From positions 35,578-99,577 of the forward strand of contig JAUYTZ010000015.1 in the NCBI GenBank assembly GCA_030694965.1: a stretch of DNA of 64,000 nt. Reading direction: 5' to 3'. The translations under genes were made by a program, and so were the position numbers. Position 1 is the first letter of the stretch, and every line of letters starts with the position of its first letter. The notes below the pieces were generated by a model, which was not told where the DNA came from, made no database searches, and was given only the letters and a program-made list of their open reading frames with translations. Shown piece after piece: positions 11,223 to 21,395 of this stretch. This DNA comes from Candidatus Paracaedibacteraceae bacterium (GTDB taxonomy: Bacteria > Pseudomonadota > Alphaproteobacteria > Paracaedibacterales > CAIOTO01).

Positions 11223-11828
11223 TTGACTAAATCGCGCTTACTTTTTTGTATACCGCAGATACTAACAGGGCTTCGTCTTTTGGCGGGGCCTTTTGTATTT
11301 TGGAGTTTGTTAAACGGGCATAGAACGCTTTCATTTTGGCTTGTTTGTTTTGCAAGCATTAGTGATTGGCTGGATGGCGCGAGTGCGCGCTATTTAAAAA
11401 TCGAATCTGATTTTGGTCGAACTTTTGATCCTGTTGCTGATAAAGTTTTTATCTTATGTGTTTGCGTAGGTCTTGTGTTTACGCAACAATTGCCACTTTG
11501 GTTGGTAAGCATTATTGTCTTGCGTGATACTGTAATAGTTATTGGCGGTCTTTGGATTCGTAAAAAACGAATTCCATACGTAATGACGCCCCTTAAGATC
11601 AGTAAATACAACACATTTTTACAAATGAATCTTGTGGGTTGGTTGCTTTTATATCCATTGCTTCCATATTTATCTTTTTACCCGCTCTTTTCTAATGTTC
11701 TTATCTATGGCACACTGGCTACAACACTTTTATCTGGTTTTAGTTATGCAAAAATCTTTATCCTCTTGTATTGCACATCCAAATTTTCTTCGGTTCTTTC
11801 TGCTGGCTTTATTGATCGTCGCGATTAG
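11223..11828 (+). CDS. CDP-alcohol phosphatidyltransferase family protein (PgsA-like; TTG start)
   Basis: SDWLDGASARYLKIESDFGRTFDPVADK matches DG-x2-AR-x8-G-x3-D-x3-D. Confidence 0.85.
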   Translation: MTKSRLLFCIPQILTGLRLLAGPFVFWSLLNGHRTLSFWLVCFASISDWLDGASARYLKIESDFGRTFDPVADKVFILCVCVGLVFTQQLPLWLVSIIVLRDTVIVIGGLWIRKKRIPYVMTPLKISKYNTFLQMNLVGWLLLYPLLPYLSFYPLFSNVLIYGTLATTLLSGFSYAKIFILLYCTSKFSSVLSAGFIDRRD

Positions 11829-12816
11829 TATTGGCGTGCTAAATAGCCTTGGAGGAATTTTAGCGCCATTCGTGACAGGTTTTATAGGTGCGTATTTATT
11901 TGATAAATTAGTAAGACGTCTTGAAGTATATTTATCTAGAAGTGTGGCTTCCTTCTTTCTGATCCTTACATTTGTCATTATCTTGACTTTTATAACTTCT
12001 GTTATTTTGCCTTATTTACAAAAAGAGCTTCTTGTTCTTGTTAAAAGTTTCCCGCATTTTGCAGAACTTGTTATGGCTAAAGTGCAGCCGTTGCTTACCT
12101 CAGCTGGAGAGAACCATTTAAGCCTTAATAGCATTAAAAGCCAGCTTTCTAATTATGTAGGAGACATTGTCAAATGGTCTGTTCAGGTCATTATTAATCT
12201 ATTAACGAATGGCATGCTGCTTGCAAACTTGCTTACGCTTGTCATCTTAACACCAATTGTTATGTTTTATTTGCTGCGCGATTGGCCAATCTTAATCATC
12301 ACAATAAATAATCGTTTGCCAACACAAATGGCCGTCGTAATACGTCGTATTTTTAAGCGTATTGACGAAACACTTACCGCTTATCTTATTGGGCAATCAA
12401 CTGTTTGCTTATTATTGGCCGTTTTGTATAGTGTTGGTCTTTTTTGCACAGGCATTGAAAAGTTTTTGCCCTTAGGGATTATGACAGGGGTCCTTTCTTT
12501 TATTCCATACCTTGGTATGGTGATAGGGTTATTTGCATCTTTAAGTATTGCTTTTTCAGCTTTTGTAAGTTGGGGGCAAATAGTCGGCATTCTTGTTGTT
12601 TATGTTGTCGTTTCGCTTATTGAAGGAAACGTCTTAACACCGCGTTTTGTAGGGGGACGGATTGGATTACATCCTGTGTGGATCTTATTTTCATTATTAG
12701 CTGCAGGCACTTGGTTTGGCTTTGCAGGTATTCTTGTGGCAATCCCATCAGCTGCTATTATTGGTGTCCTTGTGCGTGAAGCAATTGGTGAGCCTAATCA
12801 AGCCCCGCAATTATAA
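11746..12816 (+). CDS. AI-2E family transporter / PerM-like permease (start inside the pgsA-like ORF)
   Basis: Multi-TM protein with VILTPIVMFYLLRDW, FIPYLGMVIGL, VVVSLIEGNVLTPRFVGGRIGLHPVWILFSLLAAGTWFGFAGILVAIPSAA. Confidence 0.85.
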   Translation: MQKSLSSCIAHPNFLRFFLLALLIVAISIGVLNSLGGILAPFVTGFIGAYLFDKLVRRLEVYLSRSVASFFLILTFVIILTFITSVILPYLQKELLVLVKSFPHFAELVMAKVQPLLTSAGENHLSLNSIKSQLSNYVGDIVKWSVQVIINLLTNGMLLANLLTLVILTPIVMFYLLRDWPILIITINNRLPTQMAVVIRRIFKRIDETLTAYLIGQSTVCLLLAVLYSVGLFCTGIEKFLPLGIMTGVLSFIPYLGMVIGLFASLSIAFSAFVSWGQIVGILVVYVVVSLIEGNVLTPRFVGGRIGLHPVWILFSLLAAGTWFGFAGILVAIPSAAIIGVLVREAIGEPNQAPQL

Positions 12817-12824
12817 TTGAATTT

Positions 12825-14828
12825 TTATAGTGTTAATTGAAACTGCTGTAGTTCTTTAAGTTCATCACGAAACTCAGCTGCTTTTTCAAAATCAAGATCT
12901 TCTGCTGCTTTTCGCATTTTTTTCTCTAAATCCGTAATTTTCTTTGCAACCTTTGTTGCATCAAGGTGCAGCTGCACAACCTTTTCAGCGGCAGCACCCT
13001 TGCCATCAGTGTCCATAGATTGCGCTAGTTCTTTTTGAACAGATTGTGGGGTTATGCCATGCAGTTCATTGTATTGAACTTGTTTTTCTCGGCGGCGATC
13101 TGTTTCAGACAGTGCTTCTTCCATCGATTTTGTTATCTTGTCAGCATACAAAATTACCCGCCCATCCACATTTCGCGCAGCGCGCCCAATCGTTTGAATT
13201 AAAGATGTTTTTGACCTTAAAAACCCTTCTTTATCTGCATCTAATATCGCGACAAGGCCGCATTCAGGTATGTCGAGACCCTCGCGCAATAGGTTAATCC
13301 CTACAAGTACATCATGGGTTCCTTTGCGTAGTTGTTGAATGATCTGAATTCGCTCCAACGTATCAACGTCAGAGTGCAAATAACTCGTCTTAAGGCCTGC
13401 TTCTGTTAAGTAATCAGTTAATGATTCTGCCATTTTTTTAGTAAGTGTCGTTACCAAAATACGATAGCCTTTTGCTACTGTTAGCTTGCATTCATGGATT
13501 AAATCATCAACTTGATGTTCACATGGATGAATTTCACAAACTGGATCAATTAATCCAGTGGGGCGAATTAATTGTTCAACAAACACCCCATGCGTTTGGT
13601 TTAATTCAAAAGGACCAGGTGTCGCTGATACAAAAACTGTTTGCGGGCGCATGGCTTCCCATTCTTCAAACATTAGCGGTCTATTATCTTTGCATGAAGG
13701 TAGGCGAAATCCATAATCGGTTAACGTTGTTTTGCGTGCACGGTCACCTTTGTACATGGCGCCCAATTGTGGTACTGCAACGTGACTTTCATCAATAATT
13801 AAAATTGCATCTTTGGGTAAGTATTCAAACAATGTTGGCGGCGCTGATCCAGGCGCTCGTCCTGTAAGGTATCGTGAATAATTTTCAATGCCTGCGCACG
13901 ACCCTGTTGCAGCTAACATCTCTAAATCAAAAGTTGTGCGTTGTTCAATACGCTGCATTTCAAGAAGTTTGTTTTCTTGTTCAAATTCATGTAAGCGAAT
14001 TTTAAGGTCCCCTTGAATTTGTTTAATAGCTTGTTGAATAGTTCTCCCTGGTGTCACATAGTGGCTATTTGGATAAACAATGACCTTTTCAAGTTTTTCA
14101 AACCGCTCACCTGTTAATGCGTCAATTTCAATAATTTCTTCTAAATCATCGCCAAAAAAACTGACTTTCCATGCGCGTTCATCATAGTGAGATGGAAATA
14201 TATCTAACACATCGCCTCGTACCCGAAATGTGCCTCGTACAAAGCCAATATCATTTCGTTTGTATTGCAATTCAGTTAGTCTACGCAGCAAGCTTGTGCG
14301 ATCAATAGACATGCCAGTAGTTAATTCAAGCACCATTTCACTATAGGTTTCAACGCCGCCAATACCATAAATGCATGACACGGACGCCACCACGATAACA
14401 TCAGGACGTTCAAGTAATGCGCGCGTTGCGGAGTGACGCATACGGTCAATTTGTTCATTGATGGAGGCTGTTTTTTCAATAAAGGTATCAGAACGGGCGA
14501 CATAGGCCTCGGGTTGATAATAGTCGTAGTAGGATACAAAGTATTCAACTGCATTGTGCGGAAAAAAAGCTTTCATTTCAGCATATAGCTGTGCCGCCAA
14601 TGTTTTATTGGGGGCTAGAACAATCGCTGGGCGCTGTACGGCCTGGATCACATTTGCCATGGTAAAGGTTTTTCCTGAACCTGTTACGCCAAGTAAAACC
14701 TGATTTTTTTCGTTTTGATTAAGGCCATCAACTAATGATGCTATTGCTTTGATTTGGTCGCCCGCTGGCTGAAAAGGAGATAGAAGTTGAAAGAGTTGGC
14801 CGGCGGGGACATGTGTAGACATAAACAT
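12825..14828 (-). CDS. uvrB: Excinuclease ABC subunit B
   Basis: [37 protein letters not shown]-terminal UVR motif. Confidence 0.98.
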   Translation of the reverse strand: MFMSTHVPAGQLFQLLSPFQPAGDQIKAIASLVDGLNQNEKNQVLLGVTGSGKTFTMANVIQAVQRPAIVLAPNKTLAAQLYAEMKAFFPHNAVEYFVSYYDYYQPEAYVARSDTFIEKTASINEQIDRMRHSATRALLERPDVIVVASVSCIYGIGGVETYSEMVLELTTGMSIDRTSLLRRLTELQYKRNDIGFVRGTFRVRGDVLDIFPSHYDERAWKVSFFGDDLEEIIEIDALTGERFEKLEKVIVYPNSHYVTPGRTIQQAIKQIQGDLKIRLHEFEQENKLLEMQRIEQRTTFDLEMLAATGSCAGIENYSRYLTGRAPGSAPPTLFEYLPKDAILIIDESHVAVPQLGAMYKGDRARKTTLTDYGFRLPSCKDNRPLMFEEWEAMRPQTVFVSATPGPFELNQTHGVFVEQLIRPTGLIDPVCEIHPCEHQVDDLIHECKLTVAKGYRILVTTLTKKMAESLTDYLTEAGLKTSYLHSDVDTLERIQIIQQLRKGTHDVLVGINLLREGLDIPECGLVAILDADKEGFLRSKTSLIQTIGRAARNVDGRVILYADKITKSMEEALSETDRRREKQVQYNELHGITPQSVQKELAQSMDTDGKGAAAEKVVQLHLDATKVAKKITDLEKKMRKAAEDLDFEKAAEFRDELKELQQFQLTL

Positions 14829-14965
14829 TACTTATTTAAAGTGTTGTTTAAGCTATGCCACAAAAATGCGTGTAGGTGAAGAGGGGTTGTGCAGGGTAAA
14901 GGAGCGATCTTCATTTCACGTGCTCTCAAATGAATGAGGCACATGATTTCAAGTAATTTTTTAGA

Positions 14966-15427
14966 TTAGCATCCCGTAGTCGAGATCTCATAATTGTTTT
15001 GTCGTGGAGGATAAATTTCGTATATTGATATGTTATTCTCAATTCTAATACCATGAGCAAAAAGAATTTCTTCTAAGTTTTTTGGAAATTCTTTTGCTTT
15101 TCTTTTGTCTAATTGCATCGTGAAATTTACATTGTAAGTGACAGGATTAGGGACAGCAGAGGTAGTATAAGTAGGTTGAGAGACAGATTGATCAAATTGA
15201 TGTATTTGTTTTTTCAGTGTTGAAAGATGTCTAGCTTGTGATGTATTTGGTTTGCAAGTAAAGCCCTTGAATACCTCTGTTAATACCTCTGTTGACGTTT
15301 TTGCAAACATTCTTGACGCAGCGAAAGATTCTGTGCCTGACAGAAACGCATATGCTGATAAGCACATTATAGTTTTTGTTAGAAATGATGCTTGGGTGTT
15401 TTTTTTAGTATTAGTACGTACGAACAT
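14966..15427 (-). CDS. Hypothetical protein with signal-peptide-like N-terminus
   Basis: N-terminal basic/hydrophobic stretch TKTIMCLSAYAFLSGTESFAA; no recognised domain. Confidence 0.55.
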   Translation of the reverse strand: MFVRTNTKKNTQASFLTKTIMCLSAYAFLSGTESFAASRMFAKTSTEVLTEVFKGFTCKPNTSQARHLSTLKKQIHQFDQSVSQPTYTTSAVPNPVTYNVNFTMQLDKRKAKEFPKNLEEILFAHGIRIENNISIYEIYPPRQNNYEISTTGC

Positions 15428-15619
15428 AATGATTTTCCTTATAAAAATAAATAAACTTTTCAGCTATCAATAACGTATTTTTAAGTAAAATTCAATATAA
15501 TTATCATAAAAATATTTATAATTTTTATAAATATTGGTAAGGCTTGCCACAAACGATCTTTGACCATCCTTTAAAAAAACACTATATTAAGCCTAATCTT
15601 ATAAAACCGGACATTACCC

Positions 15620-17380
15620 ATGCCAACAACAAAAACGTCAATAACAGGCAAATCATGGATTTATAATGAACCCGATGCACGGCAAGTCTTGATGCTGATA
15701 CAACGTCATAACATTTCTGATATCTTGGCACGTATTTTGGTTAACAGGCAAATTGCAAGTGATGATGTGGAATCGTATCTTAATCCAACCTTGCGTCATT
15801 TTCTGCCAGACCCAAACCATTTGATCGATATGGAAAAGGCTGTTGCACGCACGCTTGTCGCTCTTAATCAAAAGCAATCTATTGTTGTGTATGGAGACTA
15901 TGACGTCGATGGGGCAACATCATCAGCCGTGCTTCGTCGCTACTTTGAATTAATTGGTCACCCCATTGGTGTGTATATCCCAGATCGTATTGATGAAGGA
16001 TATGGCGCTAATAGCGAAGCTTTGTTAATGTTGCGCGCAAAACCAACAGATTTGATTCTTATGGTTGATTGCGGTACAACGGCTTTTGATCCACTTGCTA
16101 CAGCAGCAGAAGCTGGACTTGATGTGATAGTGCTTGACCACCACACAGCAGAAACGACATTGCCAATAACAGCGGCGCTTGTGAATCCTAATCGTCTTGA
16201 TCAACCACCTCTACCGCGTGATGAAATGCGATTTTTGTGTGCGGCGGGTGTAGCTTACATGTTTGTTGTGGCGCTGAATCGGTCACTTCGGAAGAATGGT
16301 TATTTTGTCGATAAACCAGAACCTGACTTAAAGCAGCTTCTTGATCTTGTTGCACTTGGCACCGTATGCGACGTGATGCCGCTTATTGGACTTAACCGAG
16401 CATTTGTACGTCAAGGCCTTAAAATCATGGCGACACGTAGCAACATTGGCCTTAGTACTCTTGCTGATATTGCAAAAGTTAGTGAAAAACCAAGTGCGTA
16501 TCATTTGGGGTTTGCCCTTGGACCGCGCGTTAATGCGGGTGGGCGTGTTGGTGATGCTATGCTTGGCAGTCATTTATTGTCAACGGGTGATGATTTGCTT
16601 GCTAAACAAATTGCAAGCCGTTTGGATTCATATAACGAAGAGCGCCAAGGTATCGAACGATTTGTGCTTGAGCAAGCATTAAACCAAATTGAACTTAAAA
16701 ATTTGAACGAACATCCTATTTTGCTCATTAGCGGGGAAGGGTGGCACCCAGGTGTTATTGGCATTGTTGCAAGTCGCCTTAAAGAACGATTTCATAAACC
16801 CGCCATGGTAGTTGCTTTTGATGAAAACATTGGCAAAGGTTCAGGTCGATCAGTCGCTGGTGTTATTATGGGTGAAGCAATGATTAAAGCGGTTCAACTA
16901 GGTTTGCTTGCAAAAGGGGGCGGCCATGCTATGGCTGCTGGATTCACCGTTATGCGTGATCAATATGATGCTTTTTATACATTTTTAAATGCAGAGCTGG
17001 GTGATAAAGCACGTTCATCTTTACCGACACTGATTATTGACAGTAGTATTTCTATCGGCGGTGCAACGCTTGCCATGATTACAGAGCTGCAAACGTTAGA
17101 ACCCTTTGGTGCAGGCAATCCACAGCCACGCTTTATAATTAAGAATGTTACCATGCCTTATGCAGAACCTATTGGTGATGGATCACACTTTAGATGTCGC
17201 ATTCAAGATGAAACAGGAGCAGTTGCAAAATTGATGGCATTTCGTGTAACAGGCACGCCGGTTGAGGCTGCTTTGAAACGCGCACGAACAGAAATGTTTG
17301 ATGTTGCGGTTACATTAAAGAATGATACCTTTGGTGGACGTAATTCTATAACATTAATGTTGGAAGATATGGCATTTTAG
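15620..17380 (+). CDS. recJ: Single-stranded-DNA-specific exonuclease RecJ
   Basis: DHH motifs (YGDYDVDGATSSAVL, VDCGTTA, VLDHHTAE) and DHHA1 region (KGGGHAMAAGFTV). Confidence 0.97.
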   Translation: MPTTKTSITGKSWIYNEPDARQVLMLIQRHNISDILARILVNRQIASDDVESYLNPTLRHFLPDPNHLIDMEKAVARTLVALNQKQSIVVYGDYDVDGATSSAVLRRYFELIGHPIGVYIPDRIDEGYGANSEALLMLRAKPTDLILMVDCGTTAFDPLATAAEAGLDVIVLDHHTAETTLPITAALVNPNRLDQPPLPRDEMRFLCAAGVAYMFVVALNRSLRKNGYFVDKPEPDLKQLLDLVALGTVCDVMPLIGLNRAFVRQGLKIMATRSNIGLSTLADIAKVSEKPSAYHLGFALGPRVNAGGRVGDAMLGSHLLSTGDDLLAKQIASRLDSYNEERQGIERFVLEQALNQIELKNLNEHPILLISGEGWHPGVIGIVASRLKERFHKPAMVVAFDENIGKGSGRSVAGVIMGEAMIKAVQLGLLAKGGGHAMAAGFTVMRDQYDAFYTFLNAELGDKARSSLPTLIIDSSISIGGATLAMITELQTLEPFGAGNPQPRFIIKNVTMPYAEPIGDGSHFRCRIQDETGAVAKLMAFRVTGTPVEAALKRARTEMFDVAVTLKNDTFGGRNSITLMLEDMAF

Positions 17381-17519
17381 CGCAATATCGCAACATTATT
17401 AGCTGTTGTATGCTAAGAAGTTATACACAGACTTATCCACATATTTCTTTACAAAGATTCATTTTATTTTCTTGACATGATTCTTGCGGAAATTTTGTTT
17501 TTGTTTTGAAATGTCAGTC

Positions 17520-17644
17520 AAACTGCGGCTTGTTAAAGTGCCTCATTTTAAGGCACTTCCTTATCAGGCCAATGAAACTGCCAATATTAACGATTTGTTA
17601 ATATCTTGTGCACAGGGTTATCCACAGATTATGGGGATAACTTT
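17520..17644 (+). repeat. Copy A of 125-bp oriC module (hairpin + CtrA-type site + DnaA box)
   Basis: About 12 mismatches to 17844..17968 by hand count; hairpin AAGTGCCT-N7-AGGCACTT. Confidence 0.93.
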
Positions 17645-17843
17645 TAAAGGAATTTTACCGCATATTTACGAAGCGTACACTTTTTTCAATTATTGCACTC
17701 AATTGCAAAAACAGACAAATAAGCCGGCGCCTTATCTTTTAATGTTATCCACAAAGTTATCCACAGGCTGCTGCCAAATTGTAAAGGATTGCTTTGCTTA
17801 TGTGATTTTGAAAAGAGATAAATTTTATCTTAAAAATTCAATT

Positions 17844-17968
17844 AAACTGCGGCTTGTTAAAGTGCCTCATTTTAAGGCACCCCCTTGTCAGACAAGTGAA
17901 ACTGCCAATATTAATGGTTTATTAATATCTTGTGCACAGAGTTATCCACAGGTTCTGGGGATAACTTT
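17844..17968 (+). repeat. Copy B of 125-bp oriC module
   Basis: Offset of exactly 324 bp from copy A with no indels. Confidence 0.93.
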
Positions 17969-18056
17969 ATGTCGGTAGATATAAGATTCAATGCAAAGGT
18001 TTATTTGTTATGTAATTACGCGCATGATCAAACATAAGGTGCGCATGTATATCTAT

Positions 18057-19100
18057 TTAATTTGTCAGTTTTTTAATTTCTCTGCGAATGGCGTTTGTTT
18101 TTGATTCATCTGTGAAGGGGCCTGCTTGAACACGCCATGTTGTTTTACCATTCACTCCTTTCTCAGAGACAACGCGTGTAGGAAACTTTGCTTGAATTCT
18201 TTTAGCAAAAGTATCAGCGCTTTTTTTATCAGCGAATGTATTTTTTGCATTAATCACATAAGGTTTTTGTATGATCTTTGGTCCGGGTGAAACGATCCCT
18301 TCTTTTTTTGTGATTTTTGTAAGTGTTTTAAAGTTGTCTGTTTTTGTTGCTTTCACAAATTTTTGGTGAGTATCTGTTGTAGGTGATTTGGTATTCTCTT
18401 TTTTTCTTTTGGGGTTTAAATTTACCTCATCTACAATAGGGCAGTTTTTCCCTAAATATTTCCCTTTGATTTCTTGTTCATAAATTTGCAGCCATGTGCG
18501 TTTAAGGTGTTCTTTACCAATATAATGCTTTTTTAAGTAGTCAGATAATGCTTTGCTATCTTCGACTAATGATTCAACGCGCACCTTTGCAATGCCATTT
18601 TTATAGCTGCCAATGGCTTTTGCTGCCCCCATAGAAAGGTCAATAATGCGTCCGTCATACACATATGGGCCGCGATCATCAACGAGAACAACAATGGATT
18701 TATTATTTTCAAGATTGGTTACTTTTACAATGGTTGGTAAAGGTAGTGTTTTATGCGCTGCATTCATAGCATGTTGGTCAAATCGTTCAGAAGAAGCCTT
18801 TTGTTTGCCATGAAAACGTGGTCCATACCAAGATGCTAAACCTATTTCATTATATTCGTAATGCGTTTGTGGGTAATGCCATGACCCACGAACAAAATAG
18901 GGTTTACAACTGCGACACATGCCTGTGACAGATGTTTTGTGGCTTGTATCAGTTGTACATCCTATAAATAAAAATATAAGTGCTAAAGCAGAAAAAAGTT
19001 TAGAAAACACAGAGGAAAATACAGGAAAGTGTGGTTTAAAAACGGAATAAGAAAGTGATTTTTTAAAAAACAAGGAGCATTCTTTTATTTTTTGATTCAT
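18057..19100 (-). CDS. rlpA: RlpA-like septal ring lytic transglycosylase with C-terminal SPOR domain
   Basis: GLASWYGPRFHGKQKASSERFDQHAMNAAHKTLPLPTIVKVTN, DRGPYVYDGRIIDLSMGAAKAIG; C-terminal SPOR-like repeat; lipoprotein-like leader FIGC. Confidence 0.93.
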   Translation of the reverse strand: MNQKIKECSLFFKKSLSYSVFKPHFPVFSSVFSKLFSALALIFLFIGCTTDTSHKTSVTGMCRSCKPYFVRGSWHYPQTHYEYNEIGLASWYGPRFHGKQKASSERFDQHAMNAAHKTLPLPTIVKVTNLENNKSIVVLVDDRGPYVYDGRIIDLSMGAAKAIGSYKNGIAKVRVESLVEDSKALSDYLKKHYIGKEHLKRTWLQIYEQEIKGKYLGKNCPIVDEVNLNPKRKKENTKSPTTDTHQKFVKATKTDNFKTLTKITKKEGIVSPGPKIIQKPYVINAKNTFADKKSADTFAKRIQAKFPTRVVSEKGVNGKTTWRVQAGPFTDESKTNAIRREIKKLTN

Positions 19101-19636
19101 TCAATTTTTTAGCATTTTTTGAAGGAAAGAGGCAAGAGGGAAGAATTTTTTAAGTTTTATTAAGTGAGTAATATATATTAATTAAGTTTTTGTTAGTTTT
19201 GAATAATAAATTAATATTATTTAAAATGTTACGATGAAAATTTCATCGTAACGGTTGCTTGAGAAAAGGAAGGAAGTTTTTGTTTGTTTTTGTATATCTT
19301 TAGTATTGCTACCAAAATTCAATAGCGCCGTCAGTTTTGTAAAACGTTTAACACCTTATTCACACACCCCTAAAATGCAGCTAACATTAGGATTTTAAAT
19401 AAATTTAAAAAAAGGAATTGCAATCTACATTTCAACCGCAGTTTATTTTTGATTTATTATTTTACAAATACGGATTTTATTAATAGTTATATCTTTTTAT
19501 TGAATAAAAATCATAATAAAACAACAATAATTCTTAAATATTCTTTTGGTTGCAAATGAGAATAGATTAAACCACTTGATTTAATACATTAACCCTTTTA
19601 TTCGTTAATTAGCTTTAATTAAATGGTTTTTGGTTT

Positions 19637-20431
19637 ATGTATTTATTAAGTTTACGCTTACTTAGACTCATATCGCTCTCATATTTTGCTTGGGCAGTAC
19701 TTTTTCTGCATTTAGTATATGGGAACTTCACACATGCATCAAATTTTACATATGCATCAAAACCACCTGCACATGCACCGAAATCCTTTGATGGATTTTA
19801 TATCGGCATACAAGGTGACTTAGTTAATAGTAAAGTTAAGTCTTCAATAAAAGACGATACAATTATAAAAGTTGTTGATGGGATACCTGGGGTGGTTACC
19901 TCTGGAAGTAAAAATACAAAAGGTTTTATTTTTAAAGCATTAGCAGGTTACGGTAAAGAGATAAATAACTTCTATCTTGGCGCAGAAATTTCAATTGGTG
20001 TGGACATAACTTCACGTGAAGTAATTGCCTTTATTTTAGATAGCAATTTAAGCAGATATACAGAAAAAACAATCTATAAACGTGGAATTATCTTCGGATT
20101 TAGTCCCAAATTTGGCTATATTTTTGATAAAAATTTAATTTATTTTAGAATAGGTGTTGAGCTAAGTCCTGATAAAGTAAATATAACACCTAGCATCACG
20201 GCAAATGGTGTGACTTCTCAAAGTAGCCTAGAAAAAGTAACAAAAGAAACAAAAATTTCTTTTGCACCTAGCGTTGGTTATGAGACAGCAATCGAAAAAT
20301 TTTTATTAAGACTAGAATATACATACAATGTAGGTAGTAGTATTGAAAATAAGAAGCCTAATTCTTTATTATTTGCGAAAACTTGTTACTATGATAATCG
20401 TTTTTCGATTGGATTGTCTTATAAGTTATAA
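19637..20431 (+). CDS. Outer-membrane beta-barrel protein (surface-antigen-like), copy 1
   Basis: Signal peptide, FDGFYIGIQGD, GFIFKALAGYGKE, FSPKFGYIFDKNLIYFRIGVE, LRLEYTYN, DNRFSIGLSYKL; paralog of 23849..24631. Confidence 0.8.
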   Translation: MYLLSLRLLRLISLSYFAWAVLFLHLVYGNFTHASNFTYASKPPAHAPKSFDGFYIGIQGDLVNSKVKSSIKDDTIIKVVDGIPGVVTSGSKNTKGFIFKALAGYGKEINNFYLGAEISIGVDITSREVIAFILDSNLSRYTEKTIYKRGIIFGFSPKFGYIFDKNLIYFRIGVELSPDKVNITPSITANGVTSQSSLEKVTKETKISFAPSVGYETAIEKFLLRLEYTYNVGSSIENKKPNSLLFAKTCYYDNRFSIGLSYKL

Positions 20432-20466
20432 ATTAATTTCTTATACTGTAGAAAGGAAATTTAATC

Positions 20467-21393
20467 ATGAATTTAATATTTAAAACCATTGGTATCATTT
20501 TTTGTATATTATTTTTTTCAATTAAAGCTAAATCGGCGGAAGATTTTCTTGAGGCGTTCTACCGAGATAGGGCCCGGCAAGCTGCACAAGCTTTAATTGA
20601 TCGTGAGAATGAGTTGAAAGCTCAGCAAGCTGCAATTGATCGTGAGAATGAGTTGAGAGCCCAGCAAGCTGCAATTCAACGTGAGAATGAGTTGAGAGAT
20701 CAGCAAGCTGCAATTCAACGTGAGAATGAGTTGAGAGATCAGCAAGCTGCAATTGATCGTGAGAATGAGTTGAGAGATCAGCAAGCTGCAATTCATGAAA
20801 ATATGTTGGACGCAGACGTAACTGATCATGCTTCTGATGATGACGACACGTTTACAAACCCGTGCTCTAAGTTGAGTTCAGATGTAACGGATCTCACTGA
20901 TGATGATGATGACGCGTTTACTAATCACGGAACCATGTTGGATGAGTGTGCAACGGATCTAAGTGATGATAACCGCACGCTTAGTAGCCGCGACGCTATG
21001 TTTAGCGTAGACGAAACAAATTCCGCTGACCATTATTTACACGCAGCTGACCTTGCTAATCAAATTAATATGCCTGATGTAAATAAAACTATTTTTGCTA
21101 ATTTCGACTCCACGCTAAACGTAAAGGATTTTGATGACAATGGCTCTCCGCGTACTAAGGACGGCAAAAAGTTGGTCGCAGACATAATGGCCTTCCTCCC
21201 CCCCGTTGACTATTGTAAGATACTGGGTGAACATGTAACGGATCCCTCTGATAATGAAAACACACTGACTAGCCGCGACACCATGTTGAATGAGCGTGCT
21301 ACGGATACCACTGAGCATTGTAAAGCGGACCTTGCTAAATTAAACAACGTGCTAAATACACAAGAAACTGAATTTGATTGGGTTGTCGTTTAA
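20467..21393 (+). CDS. Secreted repeat-containing protein, copy 1 (coiled-coil repeats + acidic region)
   Basis: Leader MNLIFKTIGIIFCILFFSIKAKSAED; five perfect-length 13-aa repeats I(D/Q)RENEL(K/R)(A/D)QQAA. Confidence 0.75.
   Translation: MNLIFKTIGIIFCILFFSIKAKSAEDFLEAFYRDRARQAAQALIDRENELKAQQAAIDRENELRAQQAAIQRENELRDQQAAIQRENELRDQQAAIDRENELRDQQAAIHENMLDADVTDHASDDDDTFTNPCSKLSSDVTDLTDDDDDAFTNHGTMLDECATDLSDDNRTLSSRDAMFSVDETNSADHYLHAADLANQINMPDVNKTIFANFDSTLNVKDFDDNGSPRTKDGKKLVADIMAFLPPVDYCKILGEHVTDPSDNENTLTSRDTMLNERATDTTEHCKADLAKLNNVLNTQETEFDWVVV
20596..20790 (+). repeat. 39-bp in-frame tandem repeat, 5 copies
   Basis: attgatcgtgagaatgagttgagagatcagcaagctgca and near-identical units, consecutive. 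Confidence 0.97.
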
Positions 21394-21395
21394 AA

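Larger units (their letters stand above)
17384..17990. other. oriC: Candidate chromosomal replication origin (oriC)
   Basis: Six exact TTATNCACA DnaA boxes at 17421, 17433, 17618, 17745, 17757, 17942; two near-boxes TGGGGATAA at 17632 and 17956; two TTAA-N7-TTAA sites at 17587-17601 and 17911-17925; three GANTC sites; AT-rich segment 17441-17515; non-coding. Confidence 0.78.

Noticed and set aside
17484-17978. 164-aa ORF spanning the putative oriC, with an internal duplicated peptide (KLRLVKVPHFKA...ETANIN.LLISCAQ.YPQ..GIT)
   Set aside because: The peptide repeat is a by-product of the 125-bp DNA duplication (324-bp offset is a multiple of 3). Most differences between copies change the amino acid, while the DnaA and TTAA-N7-TTAA sites stay fixed, so this is not treated as coding.
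20596-20790. CRISPR-like regular spacing
   Set aside because: Units are directly adjacent without spacers and are in-frame coding repeats; no cas genes in window.
20528-20829. Minus-strand repeat-rich ORFs (MQLADLSTHSHDQLQLADL..., MISYVCVQHIF...)
   Set aside because: Antisense shadows of the 39-bp tandem repeat inside the plus-strand gene 20467..21393, which has a leader and homologous context.
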